The notes: a model not told the origin generated them from the letters alone. A stretch of 60,899 bases of DNA from Parafrankia discariae (GCF_000373365.1 NZ_KB891221.1:1-60899); one strand, 5' to 3'; numbered from the stretch's first letter, positions 7,623 to 16,496 are shown. Program-made: numbers and translations.

Positions 7623-9173
7623 ATGAGACGGCCTTCCACAGCGGCCTCATCCGGCACCGGGGTTGACGTGATCCTCGGCGTCGACGTCGGCACGACCGCC
7701 ACGAAGGTCGTGGCCTTCGACCCGGACGGTCGCGAGCACGCCAGTGCGAGGGTCGGCTATCCCCTGCTCGAGCCTCACCCCGGCGAGGCCGTGCAGGACC
7801 CCGACGTCATCAGGGGGGCGGTGACCGAGGCGATCAGAGGGGCGGCGCGGCAGGCCCAGGACGCCGGTCACCGGGTCAGCGGCCTCTCCTTCTCCGCCGC
7901 GATGCACACGCTCATCGGCATCGGCGACGCCGGCCGGCCACTGACCCCGTCACTCACCTGGGCGGATGCCCGGGCGGCGGCACAGGCCGAACGGCTGCGC
8001 GCCGCCTACGGCCTGGAGCTGCACCGCCGGACCGGCACGCCTACGCACCCGATGTCCCCGTTGGCCAAGCTCGTGTGGTTCCGCGAGCAGGACCCGGAGA
8101 CCTTCGCGGCGGTGCGCCGCTGGGTGGGGATCAAGGAGTACGTCCTCGCCGACCTGTGCGGCGAGTGGCTCGTCGACCACTCGGTGGCATCCGCCACCGG
8201 GCTGCTCGACCTGGCCGCCCTCGACTGGGACGGCGAGGCACTGGACGTCGCCGGCATCGACCCGGCCCGGCTGTCCCGCCTCGCCGCGACGATCGAGGTC
8301 CTCCCCCGCCTCACCCCGGCCGCGGCCGGGGCGCTCGGGCTGCCGGCCGCGACGCCGGTGGTCGTCGGCGCGAGCGACGGGGCGCTGGCGTCGCTCGGGG
8401 TGGGAGCGGTGCACAGCGGGGTCGCGTCCTGCTCGATCGGGACGAGCGCCGCGATCCGGGTGATGGTCGACCGGCCGACCGTCGACCCGTCCGGGCACCT
8501 CTTCTGCTACGCCCTCGCACCGGAGCGCTGGGTGGTCGGCGGGGCCATCAACAACGGCGGGCTGGTGCTGCGGTGGGCACGTGACGCACTGGCACCCGAC
8601 CTGGAGGACGAGCCAGCCGTGCTGGACGTCGCGGCCCGGGCCCCGGCGGGGTCCGACGGGCTGCTGATGCTGCCGTACCTGACCGGGGAGCGGGCGCCGC
8701 ACTGGGACTCGCTCTCCCGCGGGGCCTACGTCGGGCTGACCCGGGGACACCGCCGCGAGCACCTCGTCCGGGCGGCACTCGAAGGGGTCTGTCTGCAGCT
8801 CGCACTGGTCGCGAAGTCCATCCGGGCCACCGGGATCGAGGTGCGCGAGACGCGGGCCACCGGCGGTTTCGCCCGCAGCGCGCTGTGGCGGCAGATCCTC
8901 ACCGACGCCCTCGGCATGGACGTTGGCTTCCCCTCGACCCGTGAGGGCACGAGCTTCGGCGCGGCGCTGCTGGGCATGTACGCCCTCGGCATGGTCGAGA
9001 ACCTCGACGTCGCGGCCGACCTCGTGCGGGCCGGTGAGAGCCACCGCCCCGAGGCGGCGTCCACTGCCACCTACCGCGCGCTGCTCCCGGTCTTCGAGTC
9101 GCTCCACGAGGCCCTCGTCCCGGCGTTCCGCACGCTGCGGGACCTCGGCCGGCCCGGCCGCGACACCCACTGA
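7623..9173 (+). CDS. FGGY-family gluconokinase
   Basis: A 516-residue sugar kinase of the FGGY family, predicted to phosphorylate D-gluconate to 6-phosphogluconate. The first phosphate loop is GVDVGTTATK near residue 19. AAMHTLIGI and the segment from TWADARAA to THPMSPLAKLVWFRE are typical of the gluconokinase branch rather than xylulokinase. The second ATP motif is CSIGTSAAIR and the C-terminal one is ATGGFARSALWRQI. The ATG at 7623 is chosen because AGGGAGA lies just upstream; a GTG at 7668 would remove 15 residues. It is convergent with a LacI gene and next to uronate genes, which suggests that gluconate is made internally from D-mannonate. Confidence 0.85.
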   Translation: MRRPSTAASSGTGVDVILGVDVGTTATKVVAFDPDGREHASARVGYPLLEPHPGEAVQDPDVIRGAVTEAIRGAARQAQDAGHRVSGLSFSAAMHTLIGIGDAGRPLTPSLTWADARAAAQAERLRAAYGLELHRRTGTPTHPMSPLAKLVWFREQDPETFAAVRRWVGIKEYVLADLCGEWLVDHSVASATGLLDLAALDWDGEALDVAGIDPARLSRLAATIEVLPRLTPAAAGALGLPAATPVVVGASDGALASLGVGAVHSGVASCSIGTSAAIRVMVDRPTVDPSGHLFCYALAPERWVVGGAINNGGLVLRWARDALAPDLEDEPAVLDVAARAPAGSDGLLMLPYLTGERAPHWDSLSRGAYVGLTRGHRREHLVRAALEGVCLQLALVAKSIRATGIEVRETRATGGFARSALWRQILTDALGMDVGFPSTREGTSFGAALLGMYALGMVENLDVAADLVRAGESHRPEAASTATYRALLPVFESLHEALVPAFRTLRDLGRPGRDTH

Positions 9174-9216
9174 CCACGGCCAGCGCCGAAACGGGTCGCC
9201 ACCCCTCAGATCGCGA

Positions 9217-10212
9217 TCAGGCGTGACGGCGCGAGGCGGTCGAGCCGCGCCTGACGAGGGTGACCGGCAGTACCAGGGGGGAACCCGACGAGCGCACCCC
9301 ACGGATGACGGCGAGGCAGTTACGGACGCCCGTCGCACCCATCTGGTGCAGCGGTGCCGCGACGGTCGTCAGGCCCGGGTCGATGATCTCGTCATAGACG
9401 ATGTTGTCGAAGCCGACGACGCTCACATCCCGGGGAACGGCGAGCCCGAGGCTGCGCAGCCCTTTCATGACGCCGATGGCGAGCTGGTCGTTGTAGGAGA
9501 TCACCGCCGTCACCCCGGCCTCCGCGACGCGACGGGCGGCCGCGAAGCCCGAGCGCACCGTGGGGACCTGAGGTCCGATCCGGCGGATGTCGAGGCCGAG
9601 CTCCGGTCCCAGCTCCCGCAGCGCCCGCCATCGGGTCCCGTCCGACCAGCTCGCCTCGGGACCGGCCACGTAGAGAACGCCCTCGTGGCCGAGCGCCGCC
9701 AGGTGCGCCGCGGCCTGGCGCATCCCGTGGACGTTGTCCGTCACAACACAGCTGACCTCGGGGATCGTGCGGTTGAGCAGGACGACGACCTTCTGTTTGG
9801 CCGTCATGCGCAACGCCGAGTCACTCATCCGCGAGCTGGCGATCACGAAACCGTCCACCCGGGGAAGCTCCTGGTCGACGGTTCGTCGTTCCACGGCGGC
9901 CGATTCGCGCGTGTGGGACAGGGTGAGCAGGTAGCCCGCCTCGTCGGCCGCCGCGTAGGCCCCCTTGATGATCTCGCCGTAGTACGGGTTCGTGACGTCG
10001 GAGATGACCAGCCCGATCGTCCTCGTGCGCACGGGGTCGGGGGCGCGTCCGTCCAGCCGGCCGGCCCGGTAGCCGACACGCTCGGCCGCCTCGAAGATCT
10101 GGCGCGCGGTCTCGGCGGCGACCCGGCCTGGCCGGGCGTAGGCGCGCGAGACCGTGGACGCTGCGACCCCCGCCTCGCGGGCCACGTCGTAGATCGTCGG
10201 ACGCTGCTGCAC
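9217..10212 (-). CDS. LacI-family transcriptional regulator
   Basis: A 331-residue LacI/GalR regulator. The helix-turn-helix starts at residue 5 (TIYDVAREAGVAASTVSRAY) with the hinge near residue 50, followed by a periplasmic-binding-protein-like effector domain (GLVISDVTNPYYGEII, then VVGFDNI). The GTG at 10212 is chosen because the DNA-binding domain begins right after it; the frame stays open upstream without family similarity. It follows uxaC-uxuB on the same strand with a 41-base gap and probably belongs to that operon. Candidate targets are the palindrome before gluconokinase or the GTTGCC repeats before uxaC. The inducer is unknown, plausibly a uronate or aldonate. Confidence 0.88.
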   Translation of the reverse strand: MQQRPTIYDVAREAGVAASTVSRAYARPGRVAAETARQIFEAAERVGYRAGRLDGRAPDPVRTRTIGLVISDVTNPYYGEIIKGAYAAADEAGYLLTLSHTRESAAVERRTVDQELPRVDGFVIASSRMSDSALRMTAKQKVVVLLNRTIPEVSCVVTDNVHGMRQAAAHLAALGHEGVLYVAGPEASWSDGTRWRALRELGPELGLDIRRIGPQVPTVRSGFAAARRVAEAGVTAVISYNDQLAIGVMKGLRSLGLAVPRDVSVVGFDNIVYDEIIDPGLTTVAAPLHQMGATGVRNCLAVIRGVRSSGSPLVLPVTLVRRGSTASRRHA

Positions 10213-10253
10213 TGATGCAGGGTAAGGCGCCACGTCCGGGGCGGCGCGCACGC

Positions 10254-11705
10254 TCAGGGACCGCCCAGCTCGGTCACCTGCGCGACCACTGCCGCCACCA
10301 GCTCGCCGTCCCGGCCCAGCCCGGGACCGAGAAGGTCGAGCACCAGGCGGGCGGCCTCGGGCAGCGGGGCCCGGGCCGCGGCGACCGCCCGGCCCGCCTC
10401 GGCGTCGCGTACCGATGCCGTCCCCTCCCGCAGGTGCAGCATCCAGGCGGCGATCACCCGGGCTCCGCCCCGCGCCACCACGCCGCGGGCGCGTTCGGCG
10501 CGCAGGACCGGCAGGATGCGCACCGGAAGCTTCTGGGAGCCGTCGACGGCGATCTGCGCGAGCAGGTGCCGGATGCGCGGGTTCTCGAAGCGACCCAGCA
10601 ACGCCTGTCGGTAGGAGTCGAGCTCGGTTCCGGGCAGGCCCAGGTGGCGGGACGCCTCGGCCCACCACTCGATCAACCATCCGCGACAGCGTGGGTCGGC
10701 GACAGCCTGCGCGACCGTGACGTGCCCGCGGCGGGGACCGGCGTAGGCCAGCAGTGAATGCGCGCCGTTGAGCAGCCACAGCTTGCGGTTCTCGAACGGC
10801 GTCAGGTCGGCGACGAACCGGGCGCCCGCGTGTTCCCACTCGGGCCGCCCACCCGGGAAGTCACCGCTGAGCACCCATTCCGAGAACGGCTCGGTGACCA
10901 CCGGCACGGCGTCGTCGTGGCCGGTCGCGGCGCGCACCGCGGCGCCGTCGGCGTCGGCGTCGGTGGTGCCCGGGGTGATGCGGTCGACCATCGTGGTCAC
11001 CCACGAGGCGCCGTCCGCGGCGGCGACGAGCTCCGGTCGTCCGGTCGCCGCGGCCAGCTCGCGTACCGCGTGCCCGGCCACAGCGCCGTTGCCCGCCAGG
11101 TTGTCGCACGGCACTGTCGCGACCGGACTGCGGCCGGCCCGGGCCCGCGCGTGCAGTCCGGCGAGCAGGCGGGCGGGAGCCGTCATCACCGGGGCGCCGG
11201 GATCGGTGCGCAGCGCCGCGATGTCGGCGGCGACGTCCCCGCGCGCCAGGTCGAGACCCCCGTCGGGGTCACGGGCGTAACCGGCCTCCGTGACCGTCAG
11301 GGTGACGACGGCGAGGGCCGGCTGCCGCCAGTACGCCAGCCAGGCGTCGTGGTCGCTGCCCGCGTGCGCCGCGGCGAGCGAGCTGATCACGTCGAAGCGG
11401 TCGCCTTCGGCACCGCGCGTCAGCAGGGTGTAGAGCCCGTCCTGGGCGGTCAGCGCGTGCGCGAGGTCCTGGCGGCGGTGGGAGAACGCCGCGATCCCCC
11501 ACTGCCGGGCGTCCGGCGCCCGGTCGGTGTACCAGGCCTGATGGGCCCGGAAGAAGCTGCCGAGCCCGAGATGGAGGATGCGTACCGGAGCCGCCGGCCG
11601 CCCGTCGCCACCGGACCGCGACAGCGGCTGGGCGACAGCCGCAGGACGACTCGACGGCGGCGGGGGCACGGGGCTGCTAGCAGGCACGGCCGCGGGGCGG
11701 GTCAC
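10254..11705 (-). CDS. uxuB: Fructuronate reductase (mannitol dehydrogenase family)
   Basis: A 483-residue polyol-specific long-chain dehydrogenase, predicted to reduce D-fructuronate to D-mannonate with NADH. The Rossmann motif HLGLGSFFRAHQAWY lies near residue 35. The catalytic Lys-x4-Asn-x2-His motif is seen as KLWLLNGAH after PFENR. The GTG start overlaps the uxaC stop by 4 bases (GTGA), giving translational coupling. The neighbouring glucuronate isomerase and beta-glucuronidase favour fructuronate over mannitol or tagaturonate as substrate. The first ~30 residues are Ala/Pro-rich and not conserved. Confidence 0.85.
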   Translation of the reverse strand: MTRPAAVPASSPVPPPPSSRPAAVAQPLSRSGGDGRPAAPVRILHLGLGSFFRAHQAWYTDRAPDARQWGIAAFSHRRQDLAHALTAQDGLYTLLTRGAEGDRFDVISSLAAAHAGSDHDAWLAYWRQPALAVVTLTVTEAGYARDPDGGLDLARGDVAADIAALRTDPGAPVMTAPARLLAGLHARARAGRSPVATVPCDNLAGNGAVAGHAVRELAAATGRPELVAAADGASWVTTMVDRITPGTTDADADGAAVRAATGHDDAVPVVTEPFSEWVLSGDFPGGRPEWEHAGARFVADLTPFENRKLWLLNGAHSLLAYAGPRRGHVTVAQAVADPRCRGWLIEWWAEASRHLGLPGTELDSYRQALLGRFENPRIRHLLAQIAVDGSQKLPVRILPVLRAERARGVVARGGARVIAAWMLHLREGTASVRDAEAGRAVAAARAPLPEAARLVLDLLGPGLGRDGELVAAVVAQVTELGGP

Positions 11706-13141
11706 AGACGGAAGGCCTCTCGCGGCCTGACCACCACCAGCTCGACGGCGGTCTCGAAGGCCTCGTCCTCCTCCAGCCGGTGCTCGGCGACGAGCTCGGC
11801 GAGCACGCCGCAGTCGAGCCGACGGGACATGTCGTGGCGGACCGGCACGGAGCAGAAGGCACGCGTGTCGTCCACGAAGCCGGAGGTGCGCGTGAAACCC
11901 GCGGTCTCGGTCACCGCCCGCCGGAAGCGGCGGATGGAGTCCGGCGCGTCGAGGAACCACCAGGGGGCGCCGACGTACACCGCCGGGTAGAAGCCCGCGA
12001 GCGGGGCGATCTCCCGCGAGAAGACCGTCTCGTCGACGGTGAACAGCACCAGGCGGAAGTCGGGATCGGTGCCGTGGCGATCGAGGAGCGGCTGCAGCGC
12101 CTGAGTGAACTCGGTTCGCAGCGGGATGTCGTGCCCGGTGTCCGGGCCGTACCGGCGTGAAGTCGGGGTGTGGTGGTTGCGCCGCACGCTCGGATGCAGC
12201 GTCATCACCAGCCCGTCCTCGCAGGACATCCGCGCCGACTCGCAGATCATGTGCCGACGGAACGCGGTGGCCTCGGCCTCGCTCGCCTCCCCGGCCAGAG
12301 CGGCACGGAAGATCCTGGCGGCCTCGGCGAGCGGCAGCGGATCGGTCCGGACATCCGGATGGCCGTGGTCGCAGGACGTGGCACCGTGCTCGGCGAAGTA
12401 GCGGCGACGGGCCTCCAGCGCGCGCACGTAGCCGTCGTAGTCACCGACGTCGGTGTCGGCCGCCTCGCCGAGACGCCGCACCTCCTCGTCCCAACCCGCT
12501 CGGGTGGGCTCCAGGTACCGGTCGGGGCGGAAGGTGGGGATGACCCGGCCGGGCCAGTCCGGATCCGCGGCGAGAGCGCGGTGCGCCGCGAGATCGCTGC
12601 AGGGGTCGTCGGTGGTGGCCAGAACCTCGATGTCGAACCGGCGGAACAGCGCTCGAGGTCGATACGCCTCGTCGGCGAGCCGCTCGGCGACCTGGTCGTA
12701 GATCCGGTCCGCGCTGTCGGGACCGGGCCGTTCGGTGACACCGAAGATCTCGGCCAGCTGGGATTCCAGCCAGTAACGCACCGGGGTGCCGCGGAACACG
12801 GCCCAGTGCTCGCAGAACGTGCGCCACACCGCTCGCGCCTGTTCCTCGGACAGCGGGCCGCGTCCGACGCCCAGCTCCGCCAGCGGCACCCCGCTGGCGT
12901 GCAGCAGCCGGGTCACGTAATGGTCCGGAGTGATCAGCAGGCTGGCCGGGTCCGCGAACGCCTCGTCGTGTACCAGCAGGAAGGGGTCGACGTGACCGTG
13001 CGGGGAAAGGATCGGCAGGTCACGCACGGTTTCGTACAGCCGCCGGGCGAGCGCCCGCACCCCCGGGTCGACCGGGAACAGGCGATCGGGGTGCGGACGG
13101 AGCGGGACAACGCCACCCGGCGCGGTGACGTCACCTGACAC
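11702..13141 (-). CDS. uxaC: Glucuronate isomerase
   Basis: A 479-residue uronate isomerase of the amidohydrolase-like superfamily that converts D-glucuronate to D-fructuronate (and galacturonate to tagaturonate). The metal-binding SPHGHVDP is near residue 40; FDIEVLATTDDP and the arginine/histidine-rich RNHHTPTSRRYGPDTGHDIP are family signatures, followed by WWFLDAPDS. Length matches the family (about 465-475). Of two candidate GTG codons (13159 and 13141), both within VSGNFVVSGDV, the inner one is used; neither has a strong ribosome-binding site. It is divergent from the LarA-family gene, with a GTTGCC-type repeat in the gap. Confidence 0.9.
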   Translation of the reverse strand: MSGDVTAPGGVVPLRPHPDRLFPVDPGVRALARRLYETVRDLPILSPHGHVDPFLLVHDEAFADPASLLITPDHYVTRLLHASGVPLAELGVGRGPLSEEQARAVWRTFCEHWAVFRGTPVRYWLESQLAEIFGVTERPGPDSADRIYDQVAERLADEAYRPRALFRRFDIEVLATTDDPCSDLAAHRALAADPDWPGRVIPTFRPDRYLEPTRAGWDEEVRRLGEAADTDVGDYDGYVRALEARRRYFAEHGATSCDHGHPDVRTDPLPLAEAARIFRAALAGEASEAEATAFRRHMICESARMSCEDGLVMTLHPSVRRNHHTPTSRRYGPDTGHDIPLRTEFTQALQPLLDRHGTDPDFRLVLFTVDETVFSREIAPLAGFYPAVYVGAPWWFLDAPDSIRRFRRAVTETAGFTRTSGFVDDTRAFCSVPVRHDMSRRLDCGVLAELVAEHRLEEDEAFETAVELVVVRPREAFRL

Positions 13142-13199
13142 GACGAAGTTGCCTGACACAAAGTGGAGCGTCGGCGGTGCGGCGACCCGACGGCAATCG

Positions 13200-13215
13200 G
13201 TTGCCACAAGTTGTC
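13200..13215. promoter_or_regulatory. GTTGCC direct-repeat element between uxaC and larA-like gene
   Basis: GTTGCC-acaa-GTTGTC, two hexamers 10 bp apart, lies 59 bp before the uxaC start and 45 bp before the LarA-like start. A near copy, GTTGCC-actt-GTTGCC, lies 92 bp upstream of beta-glucuronidase (16481-16496) in the same orientation relative to the minus-strand gene. The flanks (CGGTTGCCAC and GCG) also agree. The regulator is unknown. Confidence 0.45.
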
Positions 13216-13259
13216 CGCGTCGTTGCGGAACCGGCACCCGCTGTGCTCGGCTGTCCGCC

Positions 13260-14579
13260 ATGACGGTGTCCGCGACAGCCACCTCGACCGGACCAATCAC
13301 CACGGCTGTACCGGTCCCCACAGCCGGAGGACCGCGCGGCCTGCTGACCGACGACGAGGTGACGCGCTTCGTCTCCGAGCAGCTCGCCGCCGCGGATCTG
13401 GACGGGCGCAGCGTCTGCCTGGTGATCCCGGATGGCACCCGCAGCTGCCCACTGCCGCTGCTGCTCTCCGCCGTCCACCGCGCCCTGCACGGACGGGTGC
13501 GCCGCCTCACGGCGCTTGTCGCGCTCGGTACCCACGCGGCGATGGACGAGCAGGCCCTCGCGGCCCACCTCGGCTACCGGCCCGGAGCCGTCGCCGAGCG
13601 TTATCCCGGTCTGACGGTCCTCAACCACCGCTGGTGGGAACCCGCGGACTTCGCCTCGGTGGGCACGATCCCGGCCACCCGGGTCGGTGAGCTCTCCGGC
13701 GGGCTGCTGCGTCGGGAGGTGCGCGTACGGCTCAACCGCGCGGTGGTGGAGCACGACGTCGCCCTCGTCGTCGGGCCCGTGTTCCCGCACGAGGTGGTGG
13801 GCTTCTCCGGCGGCAACAAGTACTTCTTCCCCGGCGTCTCGGGGCCGGAGGTCATCAACCTGTCGCACTGGCTCGGCGCGCTCATCACCAGCGCCGAGAT
13901 CATCGGCACCCGGGGGATCACTCCCGTCCGCGCCCTGATCGACGAGGCCGCAGCACTGATCCCCAGCCGGCGCCTGGCGCTCTGTGTCGTCGTCCGATCC
14001 GGCGAGGAGCGCGCGGGCTCACTGCACGCCGTGTCCTTCGGCGCGCCGGAGGAGGCCTGGGCCGCGGCCGCCGACATCTCGGCCGAGACCCACGTGCGCC
14101 ACCTCGACGCGCCGGTGGCCCGGGTGGTGTCGCTGATACCCGCCCGCTACGCCGACATCTGGACGGCCGCCAAGGGCTTCTACAAGCTCGAACCCGTGGT
14201 CGCCGACGGAGGCGAGGTCATCCTGCACGCGCCGCACGTACGCCACCTGGCCCCGATGCACCCGGAGATCGAGCGGATCGGATACCACTGCCGCGACTAT
14301 TTCACCCGGCAGTGGGACCGGTTCAGCCATCTGTCCTGGGGGGTGCTCGCGCATTCCACCCACCTGCGCGGGGCCGGCACCTACGACGAGGTGCACGGGG
14401 AACGCTGCCGGGTGACCGTGACCCTGGCCACCGCCATCCCGGAGGACGTCGTGCGCGCGGCGAACCTGAACTACCTGGACCCGGCGCGGGTCGACGTCGA
14501 GACCCTCGCCGCCGACCCGGACACGCTGGTCGTGCCGCACGCCGGTGAGGTCCTGTACCGACTTCGCCGGCCGGCCTGA
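13260..14579 (+). CDS. LarA-family nickel-pincer racemase/epimerase homologue
   Basis: A 439-residue member of the LarA/DUF2088 family, which uses a lysine-bound nickel-pincer nucleotide to interconvert alpha-hydroxy-acid stereoisomers. The active-site set of Lactobacillus LarA can be aligned: Asp58/Arg61 in IPDGTR, His92 in LGTHAAM, His177 and Lys187 in FPHEVVGFSGGNK, and His203 in INLSHW. The 10- and 16-residue spacings His-Lys-His equal those of LarA (His174, Lys184, His200), so it looks catalytically competent. The family includes lactate racemase, malate racemase and D-gluconate 2-epimerase. Beside uxaC/uxuB and gluconokinase, D-mannonate/D-gluconate epimerisation is the natural inference. 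No LarB/LarC/LarE cofactor gene is in the window. The ATG at 13260 begins after the operator. Confidence 0.85.
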   Translation: MTVSATATSTGPITTAVPVPTAGGPRGLLTDDEVTRFVSEQLAAADLDGRSVCLVIPDGTRSCPLPLLLSAVHRALHGRVRRLTALVALGTHAAMDEQALAAHLGYRPGAVAERYPGLTVLNHRWWEPADFASVGTIPATRVGELSGGLLRREVRVRLNRAVVEHDVALVVGPVFPHEVVGFSGGNKYFFPGVSGPEVINLSHWLGALITSAEIIGTRGITPVRALIDEAAALIPSRRLALCVVVRSGEERAGSLHAVSFGAPEEAWAAAADISAETHVRHLDAPVARVVSLIPARYADIWTAAKGFYKLEPVVADGGEVILHAPHVRHLAPMHPEIERIGYHCRDYFTRQWDRFSHLSWGVLAHSTHLRGAGTYDEVHGERCRVTVTLATAIPEDVVRAANLNYLDPARVDVETLAADPDTLVVPHAGEVLYRLRRPA

Positions 14580-14608
14580 GGCGGCACCGGCCGGCGCCGC
14601 CTCAGGCC
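14573..14608. terminator. Bidirectional terminator between larA-like gene and uidA
   Basis: A perfect 13-bp inverted repeat (GGCCTGAGGCGGC and GCCGCCTCAGGCC) with a 10-nt loop spans the 22-bp gap of two convergent genes and includes both stop codons. It would act as a terminator in both directions. Confidence 0.8.
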
Positions 14609-16389
14609 TCCGGGCGCCAGCGCCGGCGGACGGAGAACGCGGCGCTCTTGGGGTGCCGGTCGCGGGTGAACACACCCTTCTTGTTGCCGTCGACCCGGAT
14701 GATGTGCGGGCTGGTACCGAAGTCGGCGAAGTTCCAGATGTGCTCGCCGATCACGGCATCGACCCGGTCGAACACCCGGTGGTGCATCTCGAGGAACCGC
14801 ACCTGGTACTCCTCGGACCAGGGCGTGTCGACCACGGCGTGCAGGCCGGCCATGGTGTCCGCGCCGTACTCGGTCACGATCACCGGCTTGCCGTGCGCGG
14901 CCCACCTGTTCAGCTCGGCCTCCAGCGCGACCTCGGCGGCCTCGAGCTCCCCGTTGTTGACGTACCAGCCGTAGTAACGGTTGATCATGACGACGTCGGC
15001 CAGCTCGGTGACCTGGCACTGGTCGAACGAGTTGACGAAGCCCACCGGACGGGTGGGGTCGAGCTTGCGCGCCTCGGCGAACAGCGGTGCGAAGTACTCC
15101 CGGGCGGCGGAGGTACTGGAATCCGGTTCGTTCGCGATGCTCCACAGCACCACGCTCGGATGGTTCCGGTCCCGGATGACCAGTTCCCGCACGGCCTGGA
15201 GGTGCGTGCGCTGGGTGACGGAGCTGATGCCTTCCTCGTTGAATGTGCTCACCGTCGGCCTGCTGCCGAAGGCAAGGGAGGTCTTCAGGTTCAGACCGAC
15301 GGCAGCGGTCTCGTCGATCACGACGATGCCGCGCCGGTCGGCGTACTCCAGCACTTCCTCCGCATACGGATAGTGGGAGGTGCGGAAGGAGTTCGCCCCG
15401 ATCCACTCCATCAGCTCGAAGTCATGGACCATGAGCGCGTCGTCATGGCCCTTGCCGCGCACCGGCGCGTCCTCGTGCTTGCCGAAGCCCCGGAAGTAGA
15501 AGGGCTCCCCGTTGATCAGGAACTGGGTGCCGTGTACCTCGACGGTACGCACACCGACCGGCAGGACATAGCTGTCGGCCACCTCCCCGCCGGCAGCCTC
15601 GCCGCCGGCACCGAGCAGGCGGGCTTCGAGCTCGTACAGGTAGCCGTCGCCCGGTGCCCAGGGATGCACGGCCGGCACGCTCAGCACCCCCTCGGCGCCG
15701 TCGGCGGAGGCGACCTCCTGCCCCTGCGCGTCGCGGAGCACGACCCGGGTGGCGGCAGCACCCTGGGCGCCCTCGGTCTCCACCGCGTAGTGCACCGTGC
15801 CCGCGGCGCCGTCGAGACCGGTCTCCACCGTGATGTCGCTGATCCGCGTGTGCGGTGTGGTGTACAGCCAGACCGAGCGGTGCAGACCCGCGTAGTTGAA
15901 GAAGTCGTGGAAGTACTTCTGGCGGCGGCCCTGCGGGGTGTCCTCCACGATGCCCGGCGGTATGGAGGTCAACGTAAGCTCGTTGTTGACGACCACGGTG
16001 ACCCGGGCCTCGTCCCCGGGTGCCACGACGTCGGTGAGGTCGGCCTCGAACGGCGTGTAGCCACCCTCGTGCCTGGCGACGAGCGTGTCGTTCACCCAGA
16101 CGACCGCGCGGTGGGTCGCGGCGTCGAAACGCAGCACGACCCGCCGCGCGGACCAGCCGGCCGGGATGCGGACGACCGTCTGGTACCAGGCGTCACCCAC
16201 ATGATCACGCACGGCGAGGTCGGGCACGATGTCGTTGTAGCTGGCCGGCACCGGCATCTCCCGGGCCCCGGGCAGGCGCGCACGCCACCAGCCCGCGTTC
16301 CGACCGGTACCCGCGGGGTCGAGACGGAAGGCCCACAGCCCGCCCAGAGATCGTCGCTCCCGTGTCGAACCGTCCTGGGGACGAAGCAT
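14602..16389 (-). CDS. uidA: Beta-glucuronidase, GH2
   Basis: A 595-residue cytoplasmic GH2 enzyme that releases D-glucuronate from beta-glucuronides. Domains in order: jelly-roll sugar-binding domain (~25-180), immunoglobulin-like domain (~185-285), TIM barrel (~290-590). The acid/base Glu421 is in WSIANEPDSS and the nucleophile Glu507 in VTEYGADT. The conserved NKKGVFTRDRHPKSAA near the end (the N-x-K of glucuronidases that recognises the carboxylate) separates it from beta-galactosidases. The ATG at 16389 has GGAG 10 bases upstream. There is no signal peptide, so its substrates must be imported. Its product feeds UxaC. A GTTGCC element shared with uxaC lies upstream. Confidence 0.92.
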   Translation of the reverse strand: MLRPQDGSTRERRSLGGLWAFRLDPAGTGRNAGWWRARLPGAREMPVPASYNDIVPDLAVRDHVGDAWYQTVVRIPAGWSARRVVLRFDAATHRAVVWVNDTLVARHEGGYTPFEADLTDVVAPGDEARVTVVVNNELTLTSIPPGIVEDTPQGRRQKYFHDFFNYAGLHRSVWLYTTPHTRISDITVETGLDGAAGTVHYAVETEGAQGAAATRVVLRDAQGQEVASADGAEGVLSVPAVHPWAPGDGYLYELEARLLGAGGEAAGGEVADSYVLPVGVRTVEVHGTQFLINGEPFYFRGFGKHEDAPVRGKGHDDALMVHDFELMEWIGANSFRTSHYPYAEEVLEYADRRGIVVIDETAAVGLNLKTSLAFGSRPTVSTFNEEGISSVTQRTHLQAVRELVIRDRNHPSVVLWSIANEPDSSTSAAREYFAPLFAEARKLDPTRPVGFVNSFDQCQVTELADVVMINRYYGWYVNNGELEAAEVALEAELNRWAAHGKPVIVTEYGADTMAGLHAVVDTPWSEEYQVRFLEMHHRVFDRVDAVIGEHIWNFADFGTSPHIIRVDGNKKGVFTRDRHPKSAAFSVRRRWRPEA

Positions 16390-16480
16390 TCTCAGGCTCC
16401 CTGAAGATACGCGGCGGCAACGCCGGCGTTTCCGCGATGTACGGAGACATTCAGCCGCCGGCGGACGAGCCGAGCAAGCG

Positions 16481-16496
16481 GTTGCCACTTGTTGCC
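16481..16496. promoter_or_regulatory. GTTGCC direct-repeat element upstream of uidA
   Basis: GTTGCC-actt-GTTGCC, a perfect hexamer repeat on a 10-bp (one helical turn) period, lies 92 bp before the beta-glucuronidase start. It resembles the element at 13200-13215 in the uxaC/larA-like gap, which suggests common control of glucuronide hydrolysis and glucuronate catabolism. Confidence 0.45.

Noticed and set aside
7571-7666. A 31-codon frame overlapping the start of gluconokinase
   Set aside because: It has no ribosome-binding site and no similarity; gluconokinase has a good site at its own ATG.
14545-16404. A 619-codon plus-strand frame over beta-glucuronidase
   Set aside because: It is antisense to a gene with both catalytic glutamates identified; its sequence has no family features.
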